64,000 bases of DNA from Prosthecobacter debontii (GTDB lineage: Bacteria; Verrucomicrobiota; Verrucomicrobiia; Verrucomicrobiales; Akkermansiaceae): the NCBI GenBank assembly GCA_945862245.1, contig CAMAXN010000005.1, positions 28,755-92,754 on the forward strand, in the 5' to 3' direction. The notes beneath the pieces were generated by a model. That model made no database searches and was not told the DNA's origin. It worked only from the letters and a program-made list of their open reading frames with translations. A program made the position numbers and the translations under genes. Below, one piece after another: positions 1 through 9,192 of the stretch. The first letter of the stretch is position 1; every line of letters starts with the position of its first letter.

Positions 1-120
1 TGGGTTTCATAAGATTCAATTTGATAGCGGTTTTGACAGAGAGTTTACAGCAAAACGCTCGATTTAATTGCATAATTTTGCAATATTTTTCATATGTAAT
101 CCGCGCCCGGATTTAACTCA

Positions 121-917
121 GTGTCTTGCCTCTCACTCATCATCAAAAAGGGACACGAATGCCAGACTAAGCATACTGCAATTGTGAGTCGCATTTATGA
201 TCGAAATCGCGATGCAACCATCGCCTTATCGCGTGGGTATGCCGAACAGCTCAATGCCTCGCTAATGGAGCGGACGAAGCCGGAAAAACTGCAAAAAGCC
301 CAAGCGTTCCAAGCAAGTCTAGATGAGTTACGCACAGTGGTGACGATCTACCGCCAGCTTGATAAAGCGGACGTTGAGATCACAGCATGGGTCAAGGAGA
401 TCCTCGAATATATGCCGGAAAGACAGCAACCCGCAGGTGGTGCTCTGCCTAAACTGGGCACGAAGGTAAAGGAGGCTGGTGAAGAAAGCAAAATAGAGCT
501 CTCCAAAGATGTAACCATTACCTTCTGCTGGTGCCCTGCGGGGAAATTCACGATGGGGAGCACACAATCCGAAGCCGATCGAAGCGGTGATGAGAATCAA
601 GTAAAGGTGACTTTAAGCGAAGGGTTCTGGATGGCAAAGACCGAGGTAACCCAAACGCAGTGGCAGGCAGTGATGGGGGAAAATCCAAGCCATTTCCAAG
701 GTGCCAATGACCCGTGGAAAAAGTCAGTTGGGACGATGCCCAAGAGTCCCTAACGACGCTTAACACCATCGTAGGGGACTCAGATGGAGGGAAGATGGTT
801 CTGCCGACGGAAGCGCAGTGCGAGTATGCGGCACGGGCTGGGGAAACAGGTACCTATGCAGGCGGCACGGTGGGTGAGGTGGCTTGGTATAAGCGGAGTT
901 CTAAATCCGTGGATTAG
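121..917 (+). pseudogene. Formylglycine-generating-enzyme/SUMF1-like protein, frameshifted and 3'-truncated
   Basis: ORF 121..753 has CPAGKFTMGSTQSEADR..GFWMAKTEVTQTQWQAVMGENPSHFQGANDP; homology continues in another frame (VEKVSWDDAQ..LPTEAQCEYAARAGETGTYAGGTVGEVAWY) and stops at 917. Restoring one G near 713 (CCG[G]TGG) gives NDPVEKVSWDDAQ. Confidence 0.8.
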
Positions 918-946
918 GATTCGTAACTCAATATAAAATGAATGGG

Positions 947-1300
947 TGGAGGCGAGGGGAGTCGAACCCCTGTCCGGAACGCCATCTACGCAGGCTTCTA
1001 CACGTTTAGCGGATCATCTGGTGTTTCGGAAGCGCTGGGCCGATCCGCCGCGTTGCTTTTCCTAGGATCCTGTTTGGTCTCGAAAGGGCGCCCGTTTCCC
1101 CGGCTCCCGATCCAGTCTGCTAAGTTTCGCCGCCTCCCCTAACAGACATTAGGGATTTGACGTGACCGTCAATTAAGCGGCCAATGCGAGCTCGTTGGAG
1201 TCTGCATTTATTTGTTTTGAACGGCTTTTAAGGAGGCCAGCCGATCAACCTCCACGTGCAGCCAGCGCTTCAGACATTCCGTCGAAACCAGAACGCCCCC
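947..1300 (-). ncRNA. ssrA: transfer-messenger RNA (tmRNA)
   Basis: Minus strand starts GGGGGCGTTCTGGTTTCGACGGAAT and ends GGACAGGGGTTCGACTCCCCTCGCCTCCA; the 7-bp acceptor stem GGGGGCG/CGCCTCC pairs. Internal tag ORF (1205..1173, minus) GCA GAC TCC AAC GAG CTC GCA TTG GCC GCT TAA = ADSNELALAA*. Confidence 0.95.
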
Positions 1301-1558
1301 ATTCGCTAAGCAAATTACTATAGCGAGGGGGAGCTTTTATTAAAGGGAAATTTTCGGGTAAGCGATAAATGCCGGCTACGGAGCGGGAGGTGCGGATTGG
1401 ATGGCGCGCAGGCGAAGAAATGCATGCGGGTTTTTAATTACGGATTTTTGGCGATGCCACCGTTATAAATGACAAATAATTACCTCCGCGCTTATCGATA
1501 TTTGGGGACTGGCGAATATAGATGGACACGATAGGGTAATTCTTTACAGGCTCCTTTC

Positions 1559-2170
1559 ATGAAAGCACTGCTGCCCGTCCTGTTCATATCCGCTTCATTT
1601 GCTATCGCCTCGGATGAGGGCTTCGTATCCCTAATGGACGGCAAGACCTTCAAGGGCTGGAAGATGGCCACTGAGAACACCGAAACATGGAAGATCGAAA
1701 AGGGCGCGTTCGTGGCGAAAGGCCAGCGCTGCCATCTCTTCTATGAAGGCGATGGCAAGCCTTTCAAGAACTTCCACCTCAAGGTCGAGGTCATGACAGA
1801 GCCGAATTCGAACGGCGGTATCTATTTCCACACCGCCTACCAAGAAAAGGATTGGCCGCGTATGGGCTTCGAGTGCCAGGTAAACGTGACCCAGGGGGAT
1901 CCGATCAAAACCGGCAGCCTCTATGCCCTAAAAAATCTAGATGTCACTCCTGCCAAGGACAAAAAGTGGTGGACGCAGGAGATCATCGTCGAGGGCAGCG
2001 AGGTGACGGTGAAAATCGACGGCGAGACCGTCCTTGAATATACCGAGCCGGAGGGCACCAAGCCGGGCAATCCTTTCACGCGCAAACTCGCAGAAGGCAC
2101 CTTCGGGCTGCAGGCACATGACCCCGGCAGCGTTGTCCGCTATAAGAATATACGCGTGAAGCGGCTGTGA
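1559..2170 (+). CDS. DUF1080 / 3-keto-disaccharide hydrolase domain protein, secreted
   Basis: Signal peptide, then GFVSLMDGKTFKGWK...NGGIYFHTAYQ...VRYKNIRVKRL, typical of DUF1080. Confidence 0.85.
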   Translation: MKALLPVLFISASFAIASDEGFVSLMDGKTFKGWKMATENTETWKIEKGAFVAKGQRCHLFYEGDGKPFKNFHLKVEVMTEPNSNGGIYFHTAYQEKDWPRMGFECQVNVTQGDPIKTGSLYALKNLDVTPAKDKKWWTQEIIVEGSEVTVKIDGETVLEYTEPEGTKPGNPFTRKLAEGTFGLQAHDPGSVVRYKNIRVKRL

Positions 2171-2229
2171 GAAAAATAAACGAATCAATGCGTTTCGATC
2201 TCGCTGTAAGACAGGTATTGGGAGTTTTT

Positions 2230-3126
2230 TTACTTTAAGGGCGGCGGGTATTGCTTGAGATACACGGCGGCCGCTTCGCGGAGTTTTCCCGCAATTTCAG
2301 GATGATCGGCGATGAGATTCTTTTCTTCGAGCGGGTCATCGATAAGATGGAAAAGTGATTCTTCGATCTGTGAGGCTTTTGTTTCCCCGCGTTCGCCATC
2401 TTGGCCGGGACTTACGACATCGCGGTATTCGTGCGGGTGGTGGAGTTTCCATTTCCCGTCGGATGTCAACGCGGCTTCGAGGGTGTTATCGGTCGAAATG
2501 AAGTAGTGATCATGCGGGTTTTCTGCGCCCTCATCGCCGCTCATAAGAGGCCAAAGGTTTTTGCCATCAGTGGAGTTTTCCTTGAGTGAAATGCCTGCCA
2601 AGGCGGCAAGAGTGGGCCAGAGATCGATCGAGCCAAAGGCGCGGTCGTTGACCGTGCCGGGCTTGAGTCGCGCGGGGTATTTCACGGTGAGCGCGGAACG
2701 GACGCCGCCCTCGAAGCTAGTGCCCTTGTGCTCGCGGAAGGGGGTTTTCCCGGCGTGGTTGCCGAACTCCTCCCATGGCCCGTTGTCGGTGGTAAAAAGG
2801 AAGATGGTATCGTTCTCGATGCCGGTCTCGCGGAGCGCGGCCATGATTTCACCCACCGACCAGTCGATCTCCATCATGACCAGCGCGTTTTTCAGGTAAG
2901 CACCGTTCGCGGCTATGGAATCCATCACGGGTGTTTCCGCGAATTGGTGGCCTAGAAAACTCATCGCGTCGAAGCGGTGGTCATCGGAGAGGATGTAGAC
3001 AACGTTGCGCGGCTTCACGCCGGAAATGGTATCGGGCACTACTTCCTTCGGCGCGGGACTGACGGCGGCTAGCGCGGGCAAGATTAGAACCATGTTAATG
3101 AGGGAGTGACTCGCTTTTCTATACAT
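2230..3126 (-). CDS. Sulfatase-family protein with apparent in-frame deletion of the catalytic core
   Basis: N-terminal PRNVVYILSDDHRFDAMSFLGHQFAETPVMDSIAANGAYLKNALV is joined directly to MEIDWSVGEIMAALRETGIENDTIFLFTTDNGPWEEFGNHAGK. No C/S-x-P-S-R segment. Start taken at MYRKASHS; track ORF extends to 3180. Confidence 0.8.
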   Translation of the reverse strand: MYRKASHSLINMVLILPALAAVSPAPKEVVPDTISGVKPRNVVYILSDDHRFDAMSFLGHQFAETPVMDSIAANGAYLKNALVMMEIDWSVGEIMAALRETGIENDTIFLFTTDNGPWEEFGNHAGKTPFREHKGTSFEGGVRSALTVKYPARLKPGTVNDRAFGSIDLWPTLAALAGISLKENSTDGKNLWPLMSGDEGAENPHDHYFISTDNTLEAALTSDGKWKLHHPHEYRDVVSPGQDGERGETKASQIEESLFHLIDDPLEEKNLIADHPEIAGKLREAAAVYLKQYPPPLK

Positions 3127-3282
3127 ATAATCTTTCGTAGTTTTAAAAATGAAAAGTAACGCTCGAATACAGTCGTTCATTCGAATATAGCATTCTATAT
3201 TTGCATAACATCACACGATGGGCTTACTTAAATAGAAAGAAATTATTTTGCCTCGTTTCACCTTGATTCATTGTCTCGGTCT

Positions 3283-5061
3283 ATGTCCCAGAATCTAACA
3301 TGGCCGCCCTCGCCGGCGGTAATGCAGTCTCTTCTTCCCGCGTTCGATTTCACCACCGTGGTCACTTCGAGCGATTTCGGTATAGTTTTTTTTGCCAACC
3401 AGAAATCCCTTGATCGGCAGGTTGCGCTGAAGGCTTTCTCCCCTGCACTCGCCGCCATTCCCAATTTCCGCAAGGACTTCGAAACATCCTCGAAGCTCGC
3501 CGCCAGGCTCCGCCACACGAATCTAATCGGCATTCTCGATTCCGGCGAGGTGGGCGGCATGCTCTACCTCGTGATGGAGTTCGTGCCGGGGAAATCCCTT
3601 GCCTGTTCTACGCAAGGGCAAATCATTGAGTTCGGGCAGTCACTGATGATTGTCGATGCGATTTGCGAGGGTCTCGCCCATGCCCACGACTCTGAACTCG
3701 TCCACGGCCACCTCGACAATCTCAGCATCCTGCTCAATCAGAACGGGGTTCCGAAGATCGGAAATTTCGGTTTGGGGCGTGCCGTGCACACCGATCCGCA
3801 AGTGGATGTGCCCTTGCATTTCACGGCGCCTGAGGTGTTGGAGAATCCCTCTGCATTTACCAAGGCATCCGATGTATATTCCGTCGCCACGCTGTTTTAC
3901 GAAATGGTTACCGGTAAGCTTTTCTCGCCCCATGCACCACCGCTATCTAGTGTTTGTGGTTGCAGTGCAGCGGTGGATTCCGTGCTGAAACGGGGAACCG
4001 ATCCCGATCCGCTCGAGCGTTATTCAGATGCCGGTGCCTTCCAGTTTGCCCTCAAGCAAGCGGTCGGTGCTAAAAAAGTACCTGTAGGCGCCTCCGCCAC
4101 TGCAAGACCGTCTCCTGTTTCGACTCTCGCCAGGCCACTGCCCAAAGCCGGCTTCGATTCGAAGCTGATAGTCAAGATCACCATCATTATCGTTCTACTC
4201 ATCGCGATTTTCATAACATGGGAAATTCGGGAAAAAGCCCTAACTAATTATGAAAGGGAGAAGCAGGAGATCCTTGCCAAGCAGAAGTTCGCGAAGGACC
4301 AAGCCGTCGCGCAAATGGAGGAGATGAAAGCTCTTGAGAAACCGCTGAGGCCCGTCCGTCCAGATCGCATACCTAAAGAAAGTGGGATAGAGGAGCGTCC
4401 AGCCGATTCCCTCGAACGCTTGCCCTCCGCCCCGGCGATGCCTAGGTCGGAGGGTGAAAAGGCACCCAAGCTCGACTCTACCTTACCTCACGGAAATACC
4501 AATGTCACAGGACTCGATAGCAATGTAGCAGGAGTCGATAGCAAGGTCGCGGAACTCGATAGTAATGTCGCGGAACTCGATAGCAAGGTCGCGGAACTCG
4601 ATAGCAAGGTCGCGGAACTCCTCCTTGCGGCTGCCGAAAAACGCGAAAATGAGCATAACGACAACATCAAGAGTCTGCATTGGGCTCTCGGTTCCTACAT
4701 CAGGAATCTCAGTAGTGGTGGCAAGGCGCAGTTCGAACCCAGCGTCAACGCCATTTTAAAACTTGTGGAAGACAATCGCCTGAAGATCGAAGAGATAAAG
4801 GATATGGGGAAGAAGGATGTTTTCAGCCTCTCGAATGAGATGCTGAAACTCGGCAATTACCACAGTGACAAACAGATCCAGATCGATACTCAGGCGGAGG
4901 CTCGCATCGGCAAAATCCGCGATGCCTACGTCGCCAAAGTCACGGTCATTAAGGACGAGGCTGCAGCCGCGGGACAGGTTAAAGTCGCCGCAGATATCCA
5001 GAAGCTCATCAAGGACGCCGAGGATCTCGATTCTTGGGCCGAGTCCTTCGGCGGGAAGTAG
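3283..5061 (+). CDS. Protein-kinase-like (predicted pseudokinase) membrane protein with heptad-repeat/coiled-coil C-terminus
   Basis: Kinase-like fold motifs: VALKAF, HTNLIGILDSGEVGGMLYLVMEFVPG, VHGHLDNLSILL, KIGNFGLG, FTAPEVL, ASDVYSVATLFYEMVTGKLF. TM helix VKITIIIVLLIAIFITW, then (LDSxVAx) repeats. ATG at 3283; track ORF begins at an upstream TTG. Confidence 0.8.
   Translation: MSQNLTWPPSPAVMQSLLPAFDFTTVVTSSDFGIVFFANQKSLDRQVALKAFSPALAAIPNFRKDFETSSKLAARLRHTNLIGILDSGEVGGMLYLVMEFVPGKSLACSTQGQIIEFGQSLMIVDAICEGLAHAHDSELVHGHLDNLSILLNQNGVPKIGNFGLGRAVHTDPQVDVPLHFTAPEVLENPSAFTKASDVYSVATLFYEMVTGKLFSPHAPPLSSVCGCSAAVDSVLKRGTDPDPLERYSDAGAFQFALKQAVGAKKVPVGASATARPSPVSTLARPLPKAGFDSKLIVKITIIIVLLIAIFITWEIREKALTNYEREKQEILAKQKFAKDQAVAQMEEMKALEKPLRPVRPDRIPKESGIEERPADSLERLPSAPAMPRSEGEKAPKLDSTLPHGNTNVTGLDSNVAGVDSKVAELDSNVAELDSKVAELDSKVAELLLAAAEKRENEHNDNIKSLHWALGSYIRNLSSGGKAQFEPSVNAILKLVEDNRLKIEEIKDMGKKDVFSLSNEMLKLGNYHSDKQIQIDTQAEARIGKIRDAYVAKVTVIKDEAAAAGQVKVAADIQKLIKDAEDLDSWAESFGGK
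4510..4620 (+). repeat. 21-bp tandem repeat (5 full units plus partial) encoding heptads (ELDSKVA)
   Basis: Units GGACTCGATAGCAATGTAGCA / GGAGTCGATAGCAAGGTCGCG / GAACTCGATAGTAATGTCGCG / GAACTCGATAGCAAGGTCGCG x2 / GAACTC. Confidence 0.95.
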
Positions 5062-5314
5062 GAGTGATGTCCTCCAAGCGCAGGGAGAGGCTGCCTTAGG
5101 CTACCTTGCAAATGCCGTTTCGATGGCAAGAACCTAAGCGCCATTATTGCGGTCATGGACATCGGCGGATTCCGATCCGCCACTTCATGCCTTTGCAGTT
5201 CCGTTTTGTTATTCGCGACAGTTCGTTTTGATGTTCAGTTGAATTTTCTAGGATGAGATTATTTTTTGCGTATTCCGTCTTTTTGCTTGCTCGCAATCTG
5301 TTTATAGAAAGAGC

Positions 5315-6442
5315 GTGAGTTTAGAGGAAACTGAAGCATGGAACACAGCGGATTACCCGCCGATGAGCCATCCTACGGCGGATCCTGCGGTGAACGCCGC
5401 GGTGGCGCGGGCGGCTGGGCTGGATGTCACCGAATCGGCAGGCGCGCGGATCCTTGAGATCGGCTGTGGGGAAGGGCACCACTTGCTCTCGCTGGCGAAC
5501 CGCTGGCCGGGCGCCGTGTGCATTGGGCTGGATGCTTTCCCTAAGGCGATCCACCGCGCTCGCAGCCGCGCGCAGCGGGCAGGTTTGAAAAATGTGAGGT
5601 TGTGCGAGGCGAGGCTCTCGGATTTCGAGCCGGACGCGCCCTTCGATTTCATCATCGCGCATGGATTTTTCTCCTGGGTGCCAGATGAGGTGAAGGTGGG
5701 GCTGATGGATTTCATTGCGAAACACCTCGCGCCGCACGGGGTGGCGGTGGTTAGCTTCAATGTGGCGGCGGGTTGGAAGGAGCGGATGATCGTCGTAGAG
5801 AAAGCGCGGGCAATTATGAACGCCGGTGCGGAAGATGTGATGCAGGCGCTGGCACTTTATCAAACGGCAGCGGAGGAGGGGAGGGAGCGGGAAATCATCG
5901 ATGACATGCTCGCGAAAGGCACGGCGGTGCTCGCCCACGATGACTTTGCGCCGGTTATGGACGCGTGGTCGCTCGGGGCTTTCGTGAAACTAGCGGAGTC
6001 GCACGGGTTGGCGTGGCTCGGGGATTCGGTCTCGGGCGTAAAGGGCAACGATGCGGCGGACAACATGGCGGGCAGGACGTTCCGCAGCGAGTTACTTTGC
6101 CGAGGGGGTGCGGTGTTAGGAGAGGCAAAGAAGCCGGTTGGAGAGGTGTCTCTCCATGAGAAGACGAGGGTAGATGAAGAAGCCGGCCAGAGACGTGGCT
6201 GTCGATTATTGGATTTCCCGAAACTCGATGAATGGCGCATGACCTGCGCACGCGAGGCTTTGCCCTTGCCGGATGCGGAGCTTAAGCCCTGCGTGTTCAC
6301 CTTTCCTCAACTCAAGGTGCTCATCGCGATGGACGGCACCCGCTCCGTCTATGAACTCTCACGCCACGCGAAGGAAGTGGCGCCGGAGTTGGATTTCGTA
6401 CCGTGGCTGAAGCACGTGGCCGGGCGCGGACTGCTGAGCTGA
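5315..6442 (+). CDS. Class I SAM-dependent methyltransferase with methyltransferase regulatory domain
   Basis: ARILEIGCGEGHHLLSLANRWPGAVCIGLDAF motif I; HGFFSWVP; C-terminal regulatory-like region ending FPQLKVLIAMDGTRSVYEL. Confidence 0.8.
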   Translation: MSLEETEAWNTADYPPMSHPTADPAVNAAVARAAGLDVTESAGARILEIGCGEGHHLLSLANRWPGAVCIGLDAFPKAIHRARSRAQRAGLKNVRLCEARLSDFEPDAPFDFIIAHGFFSWVPDEVKVGLMDFIAKHLAPHGVAVVSFNVAAGWKERMIVVEKARAIMNAGAEDVMQALALYQTAAEEGREREIIDDMLAKGTAVLAHDDFAPVMDAWSLGAFVKLAESHGLAWLGDSVSGVKGNDAADNMAGRTFRSELLCRGGAVLGEAKKPVGEVSLHEKTRVDEEAGQRRGCRLLDFPKLDEWRMTCAREALPLPDAELKPCVFTFPQLKVLIAMDGTRSVYELSRHAKEVAPELDFVPWLKHVAGRGLLS

Positions 6443-6595
6443 TATACCCAGCCAGTAGAGATCATGGACTAAAGTGAAAAACAGTTGTGCATTTGGCGCC
6501 GTCAGAAAAATTGGTTCATCTTTGCAAAGTTGAACCGAAAAGAGACACAAGCTCGAAGATATCATCCTGCTGCCGCGTGAATGCTACCGCTCTGA

Positions 6596-9091
6596 TCAGA
6601 AATCGAACAAGCTCATTTGGGGGGTCTCCGCGCGGGGTAGGGTGTCTTCGAGCTTGGTGGTCTTGGGTTTGGGGTGCAGGTCCTTGGCGGCGGGTTTGGT
6701 GGAGTTCATCTCTAGGTGGGAGAGGATGGCTTTGGCGCGGGCGAGGACGGGTTTGGGTAAACCTGCCAAGCGGGCGACCTGGATGCCGTAGGATTTATCG
6801 GCGGGGCCGGGGAGGATCTTGTGGAGGAAAATGATTTCCTCGTTCCATTCGCGGACGGCGACGTTGTGGTTGGTGACGGCTTCGCGGGTGTTGGCGAGGT
6901 CGGTGAGCTCGTGGTAGTGGGTGGCGAAGAGGGTGCGGCATTTCACCACGTCGTGGAGGTGCTCGGCTACTGCCCAGGCGATGGAGAGGCCATCGAAGGT
7001 GGCGGTGCCGCGGCCGATTTCATCGAGGATGACGAGTGATTTCTCGGTGGCGTGGTTGAGGATGAGGGCGGTTTCCGACATCTCGACCATGAAGGTGGAT
7101 TGGCCGCGTGAGAGGTCATCGGAGGCGCCGACGCGGCAGAAGATGCGATCTACTAGGCCTATCGTAGCTGCGTCTGCTGGAACGTATGCTCCGATCTGCG
7201 CCATCAAAGTGATAAGGGCGAGTTGGCGGATGTAGGTGGATTTTCCGGCCATGTTAGGACCGGTGAGAATCTGGAGGCGGGAGCTTTCTGGGAGGAGTTC
7301 GGTGTCGTTGGGGACAAATTTGGTTTCCGTGAGGGTTTGCTCGAGGACGGGGTGGCGTCCGTTGATGATAATGAGTTCGGTGCCCTGAGTGAGGGTAGGG
7401 CGGCAGTGGCGGTGAAGCTGAGCGTTATCGGCGAGGGAGCAAAGGACATCGATCTCGGCGATGGCGGCAGCGGTTTCCTGGAGGGGGCGGAGGTGGGTAA
7501 CTACCTGCTGGCGGAGGCCGAGGAAGAGTTCGTATTCGAGCTGTTTGGAGCGTTCCTCGGCACCTAGGACTTTGTTCTCCATTTCCTTGAGCGCGGGGGT
7601 GATGTAGCGCTCGGCGTTCGACATGGTTTGCTTGCGGGTGTAGTCATCGGGGACTTTGGCAAGCTGGCTGGTGGTGATCTCAATGAAGTAGCCGAAGACG
7701 TTGTTGAATTTAATCTTGAGAGAGTCGATGCCGGTGCGCTTGCGCTCGTCTTTCTGGAGGCGGGCGATCCAATCCTTACCACCGCGCGCTGCGGAGCGGA
7801 GTTCGTCAAGCTCGGGGGAGTGGCCGTCGCGGATGATGTTGCCGTCTTTGATGTTGGCGGGGGGCTCGTCGCTGAGAGCGGCTTCTAGGATTTCGGTGAG
7901 TTCGGGGAGGGGGTGGAGGTGGGAGAGGATTGATGATTGTTTATTAATGATTGTTGATTGGAAGAGGGAGGAGAGGTCGTCTTTTAGCGCTGGGATCTGT
8001 TTGAGGGAGATGCAGAGGGACTGGAGGTCGCGGGGGTTGCCGGAGTTTTGGGAGAGGCGGGAGGTGGTGCGCTCAATGTCGCGGATATTTTTTAGGGACT
8101 CTCTTGCTTTCGAGAGGAGGAAGGGTTCGGCTAGGAGGGCGGCGATGTTTTCCTGGCGGGCGGTGAGTGTTTCAATTTCGCGTAGTGGATGCAGCAACCA
8201 ACTGCGGAGGAGGCGCGCGCCCATGGGGGTATGGGTGCGGTCGAGGACGTGGAGAAGGGTGTGCTTGGGGCCGGAGCGGGAATCGATGAGGTCGAGGTTG
8301 CGCTGTGAGGCTTGGTCGATGAGAACATGACGACCGTTTTCTAACAGTCGTGGGGCATTCAGGTGCTCGCAGGGACGGCGGAGTTGGTGGATGAGGTAAT
8401 GGAGGGCGGCACCGGCGGCCGAGGCAGCGGCGGGGAGGTTTGCGCAGCCAAAGCCATCGAGCGAGTGGACGTTGAAATGCTTTTTCAACAGATCGACGGC
8501 ATGTTCGGGCAGGAAGGTATAGCCATCGTAGGGGAGGGCGTGGGGATGGTTTTCCGAGAAATCGGAGATCTGGTGATCGGGGATCAGTAGCTCGGAGGGG
8601 GATATGCGGGCGAGCTCGTCGAGGAGCTGGGCGGTGTCGGTAAACTCGGCGATGATGAACTCGCCGGTGGTGTGATCGATGGCGGCGAGGCCGAAGGAGG
8701 TTTTATTTTTCGAGAGGGCGGCGAGGTAGTTCGGGCGTTGGTCGTCGAGGAGGGTGAGGTCGTCGATGGAACCAGCGGTGAGGATGCGGGCGATCTCTCG
8801 ATCAACGAGTTTCCCAGGGATAGCCTCGGAAGTTTGCTCGGCAATGGCGACGCGTTTTCCCGCTTTCAGCAGGCGGGCGATGTAGTTTTGAGCGGCATGG
8901 TAGGGGACTCCGCACATGGGCGTGCCGCCGCGTTTCGTGAGGGCGACGTTGAGGATCGGCGCGGCGGTTTTCGCATCCTCGAAGAACATTTCGTAGAAAT
9001 CGCCCAGTCGGTAAAAAAGAATGATGTCAGCAGGCAGGCTTTTCCTCATGGCGAGGTATTGAGCCATCATGGGGGTGGTGGTGCCGGACAT
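6596..9091 (-). CDS. mutS: DNA mismatch repair protein MutS
   Basis: 831 aa; MMAQYLAMRKSLPADIILFYRLGDFYEMFFEDAKTAAPIL; Walker A TGPNMAGKSTYIRQ; VILDEIGRGTATFDGLSIAWAVAEHL; LFATHYHELTDL. Confidence 0.98.
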   Translation of the reverse strand: MSGTTTPMMAQYLAMRKSLPADIILFYRLGDFYEMFFEDAKTAAPILNVALTKRGGTPMCGVPYHAAQNYIARLLKAGKRVAIAEQTSEAIPGKLVDREIARILTAGSIDDLTLLDDQRPNYLAALSKNKTSFGLAAIDHTTGEFIIAEFTDTAQLLDELARISPSELLIPDHQISDFSENHPHALPYDGYTFLPEHAVDLLKKHFNVHSLDGFGCANLPAAASAAGAALHYLIHQLRRPCEHLNAPRLLENGRHVLIDQASQRNLDLIDSRSGPKHTLLHVLDRTHTPMGARLLRSWLLHPLREIETLTARQENIAALLAEPFLLSKARESLKNIRDIERTTSRLSQNSGNPRDLQSLCISLKQIPALKDDLSSLFQSTIINKQSSILSHLHPLPELTEILEAALSDEPPANIKDGNIIRDGHSPELDELRSAARGGKDWIARLQKDERKRTGIDSLKIKFNNVFGYFIEITTSQLAKVPDDYTRKQTMSNAERYITPALKEMENKVLGAEERSKQLEYELFLGLRQQVVTHLRPLQETAAAIAEIDVLCSLADNAQLHRHCRPTLTQGTELIIINGRHPVLEQTLTETKFVPNDTELLPESSRLQILTGPNMAGKSTYIRQLALITLMAQIGAYVPADAATIGLVDRIFCRVGASDDLSRGQSTFMVEMSETALILNHATEKSLVILDEIGRGTATFDGLSIAWAVAEHLHDVVKCRTLFATHYHELTDLANTREAVTNHNVAVREWNEEIIFLHKILPGPADKSYGIQVARLAGLPKPVLARAKAILSHLEMNSTKPAAKDLHPKPKTTKLEDTLPRAETPQMSLFDF

Positions 9092-9192
9092 GCGTGGATG
9101 CTGCGTGGCGAAACTTTAAACTTCAAATTTTAAACTCAAAGAAGAGGGGAATCAGGAGTTGTGATTTTCTCTGGGCTGTTGAGGATGGGGCT

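Noticed and set aside
942-1142. ORF called within 942..1142 (+)
   Set aside because: Overlaps the tmRNA gene on the opposite strand; not coding.
4483-4680. Minus-strand ORF with repeated EFRDLAI units
   Set aside because: Antisense reading of the 21-bp coding repeat; the + strand frame is supported by the kinase-like context.
5155-5190. Small palindrome GGCGGATtccgATCCGCC after the pseudokinase gene
   Set aside because: 7-bp stem without a T-tract; not convincing as a terminator.
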